Assembly (NCBI RefSeq): GCF_000283155.1
Contig: NW_004454280.1
Location: forward strand, 1,069,926 to 1,133,925
Source: Ceratotherium simum simum
Lineage: Eukaryota > Chordata > Mammalia > Perissodactyla > Rhinocerotidae
DNA length: 64,000 bases
Reading direction: 5' to 3'
Below are positions 1 through 10,530 of this stretch, piece by piece. Numbering within the stretch: position 1 is the stretch's first letter; every line of letters begins with the position of its first letter. The position numbers and the translations under genes are program-made. A model generated the notes under the pieces. It searched no databases. It was given only the letters and a program-made list of their open reading frames with translations, and was not told where the DNA came from.

Positions 1-282
1 TGAGGAAGATCAGCCCTGAGCTAATATGCATGCCAATCCTCCTCTTTTTGCTGAGGAAGACCGGCTCTGAGCTAACATCTATTGCCGGTCCTCCTCCTTT
101 TTTTCCCCAAAGCCCCAGTAGATATTTGTACGTTGCAGTTGCACATCCTTCTAGTTGCTGTATGTGGGACGCCGCCTTAACATGGCCGGATAAGCGGTGC
201 GCTGGTGTGCGCCTGGGATCTGAACCTGGGCCACCAGTAGCGGAGCACGCGTGCTCAACCGCTAAGCCACAAGGCCGGCCCC
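1..282 (-). mobile_element. ERE SINE (tRNA-derived), antisense copy
   Basis: Reverse-strand copy of the perissodactyl ERE SINE. The tRNA-like head lies at the right end (aaggccggcccc at 271-282, with degenerate A and B boxes to its left). The body with gctgtatgtgggacgc lies in the middle and the gaggaag tail modules at the left. Four related minus-strand copies occur later in the window. The poly-A tail and left target-site copy would lie outside the window, so the insertion may be cut by the window edge. The 145-codon plus-strand frame across it is a by-product of the SINE. Confidence 0.9.
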
Positions 283-504
283 AAAACCTGCTTTTGTTGG
301 AAGATGTGTCAACACATTTCTGCTATCAGCCAATTCTGCCAATACTTTGGAGCACCATTTGTAAAGCTCTAGACTGCCCTGGCCTCACGATGCTTCCTGC
401 CAAAGGGACTGAGACAAGGGCACAGAAGTCTACCACGAGATGGGGACGTGAGTGCCACCAGAGGTGAATCAGGGCCCTGGGGATAACTGTTCATTGGGGG
501 CCCA

Positions 505-785
505 AGAAAGGCTTCATACTGAAGGTGGCATTTAAGGTGGACCTTCAAGTGTGGGAAGGAATGTGATGAAGACTAAGGGGGTGTGAAGAGAGCATCCTGG
601 GTAGAAGAATGTGCATGATGGAGGTGTGGGGAGGGACATTGTGCTCAGGCAAGGGTTCTACGTTCAGAGTCGAGGGAACATGGGGCAGTCTGGCTGGGAA
701 GGCAGATTCCAACCATGGTGTGGAGGAATTTGAACCTAACTAGAGGGGAAGGAGTGACCAGGCTTTTGAGCAGAGGGTCCATAAG
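505..785 (-). mobile_element. L2 LINE fragment, antisense
   Basis: Several blocks resemble the antisense of the L2 3' half in the usual order: a gaaggtggcattt-like block near 523, gaatgtgcatga near 606, agtctggctgggaagg near 688 and gagtgaccaggcttttgagcag near 751. Strongly diverged and non-coding. Family assignment is from memory of the L2 consensus. Confidence 0.45.
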
Positions 786-1450
786 AGCTGAGCATTAGGG
801 CAATAACACCTACAGCCTGTGGAAAAGGGACAGGGGGTAGGGTGGGTCAGGGCCAATTTGGAAGGGGACGTTCGGAAAAGACTGGGGATTCAAAAGACCT
901 TCTAGAGGTTGGGCCTGCAGATCTTGGAGTCACACTGGATGTGGAACACAGAGAAATAGGGTTTCTAGGGAGATTTGGGTTTAGGGGAGAAGGTGACCTG
1001 AGTTTCTGATGTGTTGCGGTGAACATGCCTTAGCTCTGCCCATCTAGAGAAGTCCTAACAGCAGCCAGAAAGGTGCTCCAGAGCTCGGGAGGGAGGGGAC
1101 GAACTAGAAACCTGTGGACCGCCGCAGCCTCCAGGTGTGTTGTGATGGAGGTGTTATCTCGTGTGTCCCTTTGCCGTTGTTAAAGGAGTTTGAGGCAATG
1201 GGTGAGCAGGCTGGAGAGGGCGTGGGCGGCTTCCAGGAACCCTGCCGCTTTTGTCTGGGGCAAAAGGCTGCCCTTGCTGCCACCACCCAGTCCCAGCCCC
1301 AGACTACACTGGAGGCAGGAAGGTCTAAGACATCTAAGGTTTCAATCCTTCCCCTCTCCAGGCAGGGGTGGGAGCTGGAGGGCTCTTAGGCCAGGACGCC
1401 ACACTTCTAATTTGCGTCACTAGCCCCTGAGGTGGACATCCCAGATCAGT
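786..1450. other. unique GC-rich stretch, no gene seen
   Basis: No repeat or conserved protein recognised. Short frames of 60-91 codons overlap on both strands at 1104-1423, which is typical of chance frames in GC-rich DNA. Confidence 0.5.
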
Positions 1451-1465
1451 CCAGCAGGGGGCAGT
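1451..1465 (+). promoter_or_regulatory. CTCF-like motif, full consensus match
   Basis: CCAGCAGGGGGCAGT fits the degenerate 15-bp CTCF core (CCASYAGRKGGCRSY) at all 15 positions, on the plus strand and in non-repeat DNA. It is the best CTCF-like match in the window. Binding is inferred from sequence only. Confidence 0.5.
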
Positions 1466-2339
1466 GTTAGCCTGTGGAAAAGGCCGCTGGGGGCTTAGCT
1501 GCTGCCAGGTGTGGGGGCTTGGCCCTGAAGGAGGGAACTTAAATATTTACAACCCAAAAGAATGGAGGATAATTTGAGGAATCTGCATTTCAGAGCTTGT
1601 GCCTTCAGGTCTTCAGAATCCCACCTGGAGACCTGTGGACCCTAAGCTGAAAATTGCTCCTCTCCTCCCTTCCCTCCTCCTGCTGGAGATGCAGGGACTT
1701 CTAAGTTCTTCGTTCTGATGCTAGCTTTGCTGGAAAGGGGAAGTGGTAGATTGGGGCCTTAGAGAAAGGTGGAGTGAGGGCTGGTGGGGCAGGGGAAGTG
1801 GAGCACTTGGGGAAGTTAGGAGGGGTAATGAAAGTCCTTGAACCAGTTGTTGAGGATGCTGACCATGCCATCAGGGTCCTTCTCAGAAGACATGACCGGG
1901 CGGGTGGGTCATCCTGCACGGAATTGCGTCAGCTCAGCTCAGCCAGCCTCAATTGCCTTTGCCTACGACATGTGCATCATTCATTGGTTCATGCCACGTA
2001 CCAGCCCCACCCGGAGCTGGGGGGCTGGGAGGAGTGACACAGACCTGTCCCCCACCCTCATGGAGCCCACAGGCAGAGTGGGTATGTAGGAGTTGTTTAC
2101 TGAATGGATTCATGAAGATGGGAGTCTTGGGGATCAATCTCCTCACACAGAAACAGAGATAATGCCCTCTGAGGTGTTTCTCTGCCACCCTGGCTCTTAA
2201 GGGGCAAATTCAGAGGTAAGAAAACAGACTGGTCTCAAAGGAGACAGGGCAGTGTAAGCCCAAGTGACGGTTCCATCAAGAAGGGGTCTGTCAGCTCCAG
2301 GGTCTGCTACCTGGCAGCTGTTGACACCACAAGATGCTC
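1466..2339. other. unique stretch, no gene seen
   Basis: No repeat recognised. Short two-strand overlapping frames (1701-2188) show no family resemblance. A gcgtcagctcagctcagc segment near 1926 resembles a Maf/AP-1-type half-site cluster, but this is weak. Confidence 0.4.
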
Positions 2340-2405
2340 TGCCGTGACCAGGACAATTAGAACTGCTTTTATTTGCTAATTATTATGCAGAGGTGACATC
2401 AAGGC
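2340..2405. promoter_or_regulatory. AT-rich island with homeodomain-type cores
   Basis: A short AT-rich segment in GC-rich surroundings. It carries caattaga, gctaattattatgc and a tgacatca half-site within about 60 bp and is not part of a recognised repeat. This resembles conserved non-coding elements. Cross-species alignment is needed to support it. Confidence 0.25.
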
Positions 2406-2561
2406 AGGTAAGAACGACATCATGACTGGTGGCCAGCATAGAGATGTGTGCAAGGATTCATATCACTGCATACATGCACACATAAGCACACTATTTCATT
2501 CTTCCTGTTTCTTCTCTCCTCTCTCTTGCCTCCCTTTCTTTTTCCAGGGCATATGAGTGAG

Positions 2562-2563
<2 letters not shown>

Positions 2564-2599
<36 letters not shown>
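2564..2599. repeat. (GT)18 microsatellite
   Basis: Uninterrupted GT dinucleotide run of 36 bp. The poly-HT peptide in the minus-strand frame over it is an artefact. Confidence 0.97.
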
Positions 2600-2600
<1 letters not shown>

Positions 2601-2650
2601 GGCCTGTGGTCCTTCCCATAAGCTGTTCCCAGGCTGATGGTGGGGTGGCT

Positions 2651-2665
2651 AGGGCCCCCTGGTGA
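2651..2665 (-). promoter_or_regulatory. CTCF-like motif, reverse
   Basis: On the minus strand this reads TCACCAGGGGGCCCT, 13 of 15 matches to the CTCF core. It lies about 1.2 kb from the forward match at 1451. Sequence evidence only. Confidence 0.3.
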
Positions 2666-3461
2666 GTTCCCACCTTGGAGCTCAGAATATAACAAGGCCC
2701 AGATTGCCCAGGCCTCTCTGCTCACTCAGACTCCTCCCTGATGGCTACACTCAAGCTCTTGCTGGCACCACCTTTCAGCTGTGATGCTAACCAGCCTTCC
2801 GCCTCTTGCCTCATGGGCGCTGCTTCAATTAGCCAAGGTGCCCACCTCCTGCAAGGGCCATTTATAAAACCCACTGGGGTAGCTGGAGACCTCAAGAAGG
2901 GTGGGGCTGGGAAGCAAGGGGGGAGGTCAGTGAGCTGGGAATGGCAGGTAGAGGAATGGGGGGTCTGGGAGGGGTATCTGATCCCATCAGGCATCAGGCT
3001 GGCTTCCCCCTGGCAGGTGGCTGTCCATTGCTGCTCTGCTCCGATCCTCAGCTCCCAGGCCGATCCGATGCTGGTCAGCGTGGAGCAGGGCCCAACCATC
3101 TTCAGGCTCTGGCTAGGCATGTCTCTCTCCTCTTTGCCTCCCTCCCGCCTCAGAAGCCCTCTTCTTGACACCAGCTCCTGAAGCCCTGAGCCAGAGGTAT
3201 CTGGTGCTTTTGGGAGGGGAGTGGATAGGGGAGCACTTGGTTCTGAGGGATTTGTGGGGGAGCTGGAGTCCCAGAGCTGGGTTAGGTGATTCTGTGACCT
3301 GCACCCCAGGGCAGGGTCAGCCTTGCACCTTCAGTTGTCTGACCAGAGAGGGCTGGGTGGGTGGGGTTGGAGTGAAGGTGTGTCTGAGGGAGTTAGGATT
3401 CTCGTAACCACGGTTAGGAGAATAGGGATGTTCTGGGTTTTGCACAAACTCCTTTGGGGGC
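2666..3461. other. unique stretch with an AT-rich core
   Basis: Opposed 146- and 149-codon frames (2741-3181 plus, 2722-3171 minus) occupy the same DNA and neither resembles a known protein, so both are rejected. The part at 2815-2890 holds tcaattagccaa and a TATA/MEF2-like catttataaaa and could be regulatory. Confidence 0.3.
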
Positions 3462-3680
3462 AGTTCAGTGTAGTCCCTTAGGCACACAGACTGTAGCCTG
3501 ACTACCTGGGTTCAAATTCTGGTTCTGCTACTTGCCAGCTGTGTCTTTGGGCAGCTGCTCTGTGCATCTGTTTCCACATCTGTAAAATGGAGATGATAAT
3601 ATGTTTCTCAGAGGCTTGTGGTGAAGACTGAGTGAGTGAATAAACACACAGCTCCTAGCACAGAGCCAGGAACGCACAGA
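3462..3680 (+). mobile_element. MIR SINE
   Basis: Diagnostic MIR order on the plus strand: gactacctgggttcaaat, then ctgctacttgccagctgtg, the core near atctgtaaaatggagatgat, and the LINE-like 3' end near ctcctagcacagagccagg. Confidence 0.8.
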
Positions 3681-4343
3681 GCTCCCGTGTTACCCGCCGT
3701 CTCATCTTACCTCCCCAGGGCTCCGTGGGCAGCAGGGCGAGGTACCCCTACTTTATGAGCAAGGGAGTGGAGGCACAAAGAAGGAGTGTCCCTTATCTTT
3801 GGGGGTGAACTTAGGCTCTGTGGAAGGGGGAGAACCTGTTCGGGGAGGAGAGGTAGGCTTTTGATAGAAAGAAAGAAAAGCGGAAGAGTGTTCAAGGAGA
3901 GTGAGCAATACCAAGGGCCTGTCAGCTGCTGGCTGGGGGCTCCTGCCTGGGGCTCCTGCCTGGGGGCTCTGCACCCCTAGGCAGAGTGGCGCTTGCCTGC
4001 CCTTTTATGCCCAGAAGTGAGAGCGCTTGGAAGGGAAGCTGCTTCATAGACTAGAAGGCCTTTGGCTTGAGGCAAGGCCGGAGAACAGAAGCCACAGGGG
4101 AGATTTCCTCCTTTCATCTGAGCTGCTGCATCCTCTCATGGCCTGGCAGCCGGGACCAGGGCATGGGGGCAGGCTCTGTGCTGGGTGGGAGCACTTGCTG
4201 GTCCAGTTGGCATGGCCTTCCAACTGGTGTGATCACCAGTGACACCCCAGGGTCACTGCCCAGCAGCCAGCAGAGGGGCTCTGGGAGGGGCTGGACCAAA
4301 AGGAGCGCAGAGAGCACTCTGGAGGCAGTTTGCCATCTCCCTC
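3681..4343. other. unique GC-rich stretch, no gene seen
   Basis: Contains a short imperfect tandem of ctcctgcctggggg at about 3940-3970. Overlapping 60-93-codon frames have no family resemblance. Confidence 0.4.
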
Positions 4344-4472
4344 ACTAGACTGCAGATGTCCTGCGGGAGGATTCACTCTTTACCCAGTTCAGTGTTGCAC
4401 CCCAGTGCCTGATGTAGTGCCTGGCACAAGGTAGGCATAGACAACTATTTCTTGATGGGAAGAATAAATGAA
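4344..4472 (+). mobile_element. L2 LINE 3' end
   Basis: Plus-strand L2 terminal sequence: accccagtgcctgatgtagt, then gcctggcacaaggtaggc and a degenerate gaataaatgaa terminus. Confidence 0.75.
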
Positions 4473-5129
4473 GGCCACTTTACTTGGGGGGACACCGGTG
4501 CTCCCCAACATGGAATGATTTGCGGCACCCTGGGAGGACTCCCCATCAGGAAACCTCTCCCCCACTGACTCCTGGAATTCAGTAAGCTTGTTGGGTCCTC
4601 CCTTCCTCTCCTAGAGGCCTCTTTTAAAATGCAAATGCCCTGGGGCAGGGCATCACCAGAGCGACTCTCAGTCCTTGGGAGAAGAGAAGCATGAGGGGAG
4701 CAGGCGGCGGGGGAGATCCTGTGGTGGCAGGAGGAGGAGGCTGAAGTGAGGATGGCCCTCCCCTGAGTCTGGAGTTGGAGTTGGCTGGTGCTGCCCCTCT
4801 GATGCATCCTAAAAACCTAGTGGCCAGGCCTCCGGGTGCAGGAGGCACAGACAGGGCCCTGGCTCAGGGCACACTTTTTAGCAGGCCAAACTCTGAAGAG
4901 AACGGTGCATTGGCAGATTTCCCCCTGTTGATGGCTGCCTGTCTTCCTGTGCAGTCTCCACACCTCAGCCCCACTCCCCCACAGCCAGGGCCCTGGGTGG
5001 GGGTGGGGGGCTGTCCCCAGGGCTGAGAAAGCCCTCTCCCCAATGCTTCAAGGAGCAGAATGTCTCAGCTGAAGGGGCCTCAGCAACGCTCTCGCCTGAG
5101 TCCTTGTCTTCCACTGCAGGAAACTGAGC
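4473..5129. other. unique GC-rich stretch, no gene seen
   Basis: Frames of 74-120 codons at 4445-5026 overlap on both strands without family resemblance. A G-rich run (4995-5011) could form a G-quadruplex. A perfect octamer ATGCAAAT lies at 4629-4636. Confidence 0.4.
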
Positions 5130-5460
5130 CCCTGGATTTTTTAATCCCTCTTAGATGTATTTACATTTTATTAGAGTTTGTTTAGGGTTGAACTTAATGC
5201 AAAGGAACAAATCACTGATGCTGACACATGCCACATCCACAGGGAGATCATCTTAGCCTCTTAGGTGGCAGGAGAGGGATGGGCGGAATTGGGGGGACAA
5301 CGACGACAATGACAAGGATGCCTGATTCCCCTGCTCTCCCGTCCCTTCCCCAATGTCACCACTGTGAGTCCCGGAGCAAATTCCCAGGGGTGTGAGCCAG
5401 AGGCCTAGGCTAATTAAGAGCAGCTAAGACCGAGGCTGCTCATTTACCTCACCAATCCAT
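5130..5460. promoter_or_regulatory. AT-rich islands, possible conserved non-coding DNA
   Basis: Two AT-rich patches flank a GC-rich core. One (5138-5215) includes gtttgtttaggg and cttaatgc. The other (5405-5460) contains gctaattaagagc. Neither matches a repeat I recognise. A regulatory role is inferred only from homeodomain and forkhead cores. Confidence 0.25.
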
Positions 5461-6594
5461 ACAGGAAGGAACGCTGTGCATCCTGTTCTCTTTCCATTTT
5501 CCTCCAGGAACTACTCCCCAAGTCCCTGGCCCACGTTATCCTTGACCCTAATTCCCAGGGCAGCTTTCCTCAGCAGGCCACTCCAAGGCAGGGCGCAGTG
5601 GCCAGCCTGCGGCTCCCAGCTTCCTGCTTCCACTGCAGACAGGAACGACTTGGTCCCTGAGTGTTTGTAAGGCAAGGGCAGACAACGGCTGATGGACAGG
5701 AGATAGAGGGTGGAGAGGTGCATGGGATAAATCTGGTTGGACGGGAAGGTGTGGACACAAGAAGGAATGAACTGAGATGGTGACTGGGCAAGGAACCAGA
5801 GGTTCCGGTGGGATGGGGGTAGTTATCCAGGGGAGCTCAGGGGAGAGCAGCTGAGACAAGACCACCCTGCCTGGTCACAGAAGAAGGAGAAGCCTCAAGA
5901 GGTTACAAGTTGCAAGAAGCAGGGTGGTTACGAAAGCCAGGTTCCAGTGCTGTCATGTGGCCTGAGGGATTGGTTTGTGCAAACCAGGTTTATGCCTGAG
6001 AACCAGTGAGAAAAATCCTGCTTTTCTCAAGGACTGTTGGCTGAGAAGGAGTGGGAACCTGGCTGGCTCTGGGGGTGGAGGTGGTGCTGGAGGAGGGGCT
6101 GAGGAGGTCAGGGGAGCATGGCCAGCCAGGGTTGGCTGGGCTGGGCCCAGCTGGGTGTAGAGGCCTCAGCAGGCTGTGTGGACGACGGCCGGGGAGGCTG
6201 GAGCTGAAGGCACAGGAAGTAGGTTCGGCGCTTAGAGCCAGGCATCCAGTGTTTGGGACCTGGGGGCCAGTTGGGCTGAATTGACCAGCCAGCCCAGCCT
6301 GAACCTAAGGCAGAGACTTGGCCAGCCCCCGGCAGGACAGTCGACCTTTAGGCTTTGTCACATCCTGACAGCCGGTCTGTGCTGTCCTGATACTGCCTTC
6401 TGGTCACCTGACCCAGCACAGGGTTCTGCTTCCCAGTAGACACAACAGAGCTGCGTCTGTCAAAAAAAGGCCTTTTGATTCCTTTGGTGGTGACGGCGGA
6501 GGGTCCAGCAGCAGTGCAGTGTGCTCTGCGTTTGTGGCCTCTTTGCTTGTTCAGCAACTCTGTGCCCTTAATCTCCACATGTCCGGGAGGAGGG
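5461..6594. other. unique GC-rich stretch, no gene seen
   Basis: The minus-strand frame at 5548-5865 and others show no conserved family. The block at 6060-6180 is a purine-rich GGA/GGC run encoding only glycine-rich chance peptide. Confidence 0.4.
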
Positions 6595-6775
6595 ACAACG
6601 TGGGACACCAGACAGAACACTGAACTAGGAGCTCTAATCCCTGCTCTGCCACTAACTGGCTGTGACACGTTGGGCAAGTCTCTTCCCTTCCTCTCTCTTG
6701 GCCTTATTTCGCCATCTGCAAAATGGCAGAGCTGGGTTAGAAGACCTTCAAAGTTCCCATTAACTCTATAGTCCT
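6595..6775 (+). mobile_element. MIR-family SINE
   Basis: Ordered MIR/MIR3-like blocks: aacactgaactaggagctct, ctgccactaactggctgtga, gggcaagtctcttcc and catctgcaaaatggcag, followed by a ttcaaagttccc 3' block. Confidence 0.7.
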
Positions 6776-7034
6776 TTCTTTTGGGGAAATTGCCAGGACA
6801 GCAAGGCAGCAGAATTGACTTTGCCAAGAGGGAAAGTGGAAAATATGGGTTAAAAGTCTTAATTTAAATGTATAGTGGGGACCACTGGTGGGATTCAGAC
6901 ATGTCTGGAGAACTGGTAGGGTGGGTCCCATACTGTACAGGACAGAGGAGCTTTCTGGGATAGAATTTAGCCTAAAGGAAGGAGATGGCGTTTGTAGATC
7001 TCTGTGCATGGCTGTGCAGGTTGAGCAATGAACA

Positions 7035-7049
7035 ATACTAGGGGGCACC
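7035..7049 (+). promoter_or_regulatory. CTCF-like motif, forward
   Basis: ATACTAGGGGGCACC matches the CTCF core at 13 of 15 positions. It lies just upstream of the 82-bp tandem duplication. Confidence 0.3.
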
Positions 7050-7061
7050 ATTCATAATGAC

Positions 7062-7225
7062 GGCTCAGGCGAGCATGACAAGCTTGACCAAGGAATAAAG
7101 CACAAGTTGTCAGAGAGATGGGGTGCTTTGAGGACTGTATAGTGGCTCAGGTGAGCATGACAAGCTTGACCAAGGAATAAAGCACAAGTTGTCAGAGAGA
7201 TGGGGTGCTTTGAGGACTGTATAGT
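7062..7225. repeat. two-copy 82-bp tandem duplication
   Basis: Unit 1 is 7062-7143 and unit 2 is 7144-7225. They start at ggctcaggcgagcatg and ggctcaggtgagcatg and end at gactgtatagt. They differ at one base that I can see, so the duplication is recent or an assembly artefact. The period is not a multiple of three, so it does not preserve a reading frame. Confidence 0.95.
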
Positions 7226-8094
7226 GTCTACAGGGCCATCATGTACAGTGGTACAGGCTGTGCACTGCACTAGTGCAAGGGGCACCGTTCACATAGATCA
7301 CAGTGGAGCCATGTCTGGGTATCTATCTCTAGGACTCGTCTTTCAGCACCTGCTCTTTCACATAAAGCACTGGCTGCACATTTGGGCATCCCCATGGTGG
7401 AAGTTGAGACAGAAAAGGGAAAGGGAGAGTTTCCTTGCTTTGCTACAGGTTGACAAGCACTGTTAGCAGATCCAAGGGCCCAATGCCTTAAAAATTTGTG
7501 GTGCCCTGCGGGCAGAGAAGTGCAGAAGCAGAAGACGCAGGCATGGTGATCTCCGTGGAGGTGGCGTCAGTGCTGGAAGACAGAGAGTCAGTACTTGGGG
7601 GCAGCTATAAACACCTGGGAGGTGCTTTGCACGGACTGAGGTCCTTCATTTGCAGGTACCTGCATTGGGCTGTAAAGTTCTGCTTCACCTTACTTGGAAA
7701 CTGGGCTTAGAGCTGTCCCTCAGTCCAGCCGCCTCTGTACCCTCCTGTGGTCCCCGCTTGGCTCGCCCTCTCTCAGCTACCAGGAACGCCTGTCTCCAAG
7801 TCCACACCCCCTGCCCTGACCCGCCCTTGCTCCACGGAGCTTTCTTCCTTGCTTCTGCTCTCAGCCACAGGCCTGGTCCTCTTTGTTCCTTCACAAAGGG
7901 AGTCAGGAGAGAGGCAGCAGCTTTGTCTACGGAAGCCACAGTCAGCTATGGAGCCTGCACTGTCACAGTATGTCATATGTCTCCAACGTGGGCGTGGGTG
8001 CCATCGGGGGTGTGGTGACTGTGTCCCCTCTCCTGGGCACAGGGCTTCCTGGAATCTGAAGCATCCGACGTGCTCCTCTGCTCCTCCCAAACAG

Positions 8095-8185
8095 TGAGTG
8101 TTGTTTGTATTTTACAGGTGAGGAAACTAAATTTCAGACTTGAGACTCGATGCCTTGCCAAGGTCATGAGGCTTGATGAAAATCA
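8095..8185 (-). mobile_element. MIR fragment, antisense
   Basis: Antisense MIR core: ttttacaggtgaggaaacta followed by a tgccttgccaaggtcatgag block. Confidence 0.6.
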
Positions 8186-8294
8186 GCCAAGCCCTTTGCA
8201 GCATGCCAAAGCACCCTGCATGGTGAGGCGGCACCTGCCAATATGCTCATTACTGTCCTTAAGGAGTGTCATCCCTTTGTGCCTTGAAGACGTC

Positions 8295-8512
8295 CAGGAG
8301 GCAGTGTGGCAGAGTGGAAAGAGGTCTGGCTCCAGCACTTGGCCCTGACTCCTGTGCTGCCTTGGGCAAGTTACTTCCTTTCTCTGGGCCTCGGTTTTCT
8401 CATCTGTAAGACAGTTAGTAACACCCATCGACCTCATGGGGTTGCATGTGGCTTAAATAAGATCACGGGAAAGCAAGTGGAAAGTGCGTACCTCTATATG
8501 AGTCATCATTAT
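8295..8512 (+). mobile_element. MIR SINE
   Basis: Well preserved plus-strand MIR: ggcagtgtggcagagtggaa, gggcaagttacttcctttct, ttctcatctgtaagac, then catggggttgcatgtggctt and ggaaagtgcgta at the 3' side. Confidence 0.85.
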
Positions 8513-10134
8513 CTTCCAGAGTCCCTATGGCAACAAATGCCCAAACTCTTATCAGCTCATATCTCAGAGCTCGTCTGAGTGTCCACGAGGCATCGGACTG
8601 AGAGCGGTGGGAAGAGGACACCGGATGGCCCCAGGGAAGGGGTGGGGATAGAGAACTCTTAGATCCACCTGCTCTTGGTTCAGCCGGCTCCCTCTGAGGC
8701 TCGCCAGAGGCGCACAAACAGCCAGATCCTGTGTTGGGGTGCTGGGGCAGAGGCTTTAGTACCTGTGGGCAGCTGGCAGGGTTCTTGAGGGCTGGGCCTG
8801 GCTGCTGTAAGAGGCTGCCCTTTTCTGCCGTTCCAGGCAAGTGGACAGATGATAGACGGCCTGAGGAGGGGATAGGAGCCGCGAGAAGAGCTGGGATGAA
8901 GGACTGACCAGTTGGCAAAACATCCAGCAGATTAATGGAGACCAGCGGGATGGAGGGGCTGCACTTAGGGGCCTGGTGGCAAGGGCCTGGGCTCCCCCAA
9001 AGCCTGTTCTATGCTGCCCCACCCCAGAGAAGATAGCAGATCTGACTGGAGTCCTAGTGACCCCCCCCCCGCCCCGCAGCCCAGAAGCCCTCCCTGCTGG
9101 CCCCACTCCAGGCTCTGCTCTGTCCCAGAACTGAGAGTGGGTGTGGTCGCCATCTCCAGGTGTGCCGCTGACACCGCTGAGCGGGAGGACTGTGAGGGCG
9201 CGGTGTCTGGATGCAGTCACATTCTGAATGTCCCAGCTTGTCACTGCTGGTATCTGTGGGCACTGTAGGTCACCACTGGCTTGAGCCTTCAGGGTCTCCT
9301 CTGGCCCCAGAAGGTAATTCCATCAGCCCCTCCTCTAGTAGTGTGGACTCGAGATGGGCCCCCGTTCAGAGCGCCCCCAAGAGGGGTAATAGAATCGGCT
9401 CAGCAGGCTGGGATCTCCTGACGGCAAGCTCAGACACCACTCCCCCTGGGGGAGCCTCCTAAGTGGAGGGACAATCTGAAGGACTCCTTCTGTTTTCAGG
9501 AATCCTCCAAGGCTGGCCTCTGGATGGGGTCCCCTGAAGCAGTCCAAGCACTGGCCAGATCAGAGCTGAGGGGGGCACTGGGGTAGGGGTCAGTGTCCTG
9601 GGGCGCAGCACGTTCTTCTCCCTGGGCCAAGCATGCATGCTGCACACGTGACACGCTTGGTAAGGAGGGCTTCGTCAACTGAATCACCGACCCCTGTGCT
9701 CTGTGGGGTCTCCCGCTTCATGCATAAATATTCCGGCCTTTGCTGTGGGGTCTAAAGCCCAGAGGGTCAGCATTGTCCAGGCATCAGAGGTTCCTGGCCT
9801 AGCGACACCTAACTAAAAGGCCAGGGAGCCTCCAGGAGCTGCAGACTGGGCCACCCTGCCCTGGTGGGAACTGCTGCTCTAGAGAGCCACAATCCCCTGA
9901 ACTCCAACTCCAGGCCCTGGCAGCCTGGACAAAGACAGACATGAGGCCTCGTGTGCAGGGCCTAGGCTGGGAAGGGGAGAGGTCCCGACGGCTACTGCAG
10001 CTTCCCCAGGGATTGGGGAGAGCTGAACTAGGCTTCGGAGGGGCATTGGCTGCTGGCTGTGGGATATGGGGGCCTGACTCTCCCCTATGCTCATCTGCTT
10101 TGAGACACTCTGAGCAGAGCACGGGGGCCCCCAA
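8513..10134. other. unique GC-rich stretch, no gene seen
   Basis: Long overlapping minus frames (8463-8918, 8756-9244, 9799-10134) fall in GC-rich sequence with counter-frames on the plus strand. No conserved protein recognised. A C10 run lies at 9061-9070. Confidence 0.4.
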
Positions 10135-10315
10135 AATATCTCCCCCATATAATTAACCCATTATAGCCTCACTCCATCTGCTCCTGAAAGATTTTATCAT
10201 TTGTAAAGGCCTCCCTAATAAAATGCAAATACTCTACAAAGTGGTCATGCCTTAAGTTCATTATCACCTAACACCTCAATTATTATCATTTTAGCAGGAA
10301 ATAGATGACAGCCGG
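10135..10315. promoter_or_regulatory. AT-rich candidate conserved non-coding element
   Basis: A sharply AT-rich unique segment in GC-rich flanks. It has ataattaaccc near 10149, a perfect octamer ATGCAAAT at 10223-10230, and a caattattatcatttt block near 10277. No repeat family recognised. Enhancer function is inferred. Confidence 0.35.
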
Positions 10316-10377
10316 AGATTTGGTCTGGATAGAGGTATCAGTGTGTGTGTTTGGGTTGAGGGTGGGAGATGTAGTTT

Positions 10378-10530
10378 TCCATTCATTCAACAAATATTGA
10401 TCAAGAACCGGTGAAATGCCAAACAGTGGTTTTGGCCCTGGGGATGCAGAATGAACAAAAGAGATGGAAATCTTTGCCCTTGTGGAGTTTACATTTTTGG
10501 GGAGGAGGGGACAATAAACAAACAAAAAAA
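10378..10530 (-). mobile_element. L2 LINE 3' end, antisense
   Basis: Antisense L2 order: cattcattcaacaaatattg, a diverged size-and-distribution block, tggccctggggatgcagaat, and cttgtggagtttacatttt. Confidence 0.75.

Larger units (their letters stand above)
6776..8090. other. unique stretch containing a local tandem duplication
   Basis: Contains the 82-bp duplication at 7062-7225. Other frames up to 122 codons at 7650-8097 overlap on both strands with no recognised protein. Confidence 0.4.

Noticed and set aside
30..467. 145-codon plus frame at the window start
   Set aside because: Most of it is the antisense ERE SINE.
2722..3181. Opposed frames of 149 (minus) and 146 (plus) codons
   Set aside because: Both occupy the same bases and at most one could be real; neither resembles a protein family.
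6348..6827. 159-codon minus-strand frame
   Set aside because: About a third of it is antisense to a MIR SINE; no domain.
8756..9244. 162-codon minus-strand frame
   Set aside because: Crosses a C10 run with plus-strand counter-frames; low-complexity Gly/Pro/Ser peptide.
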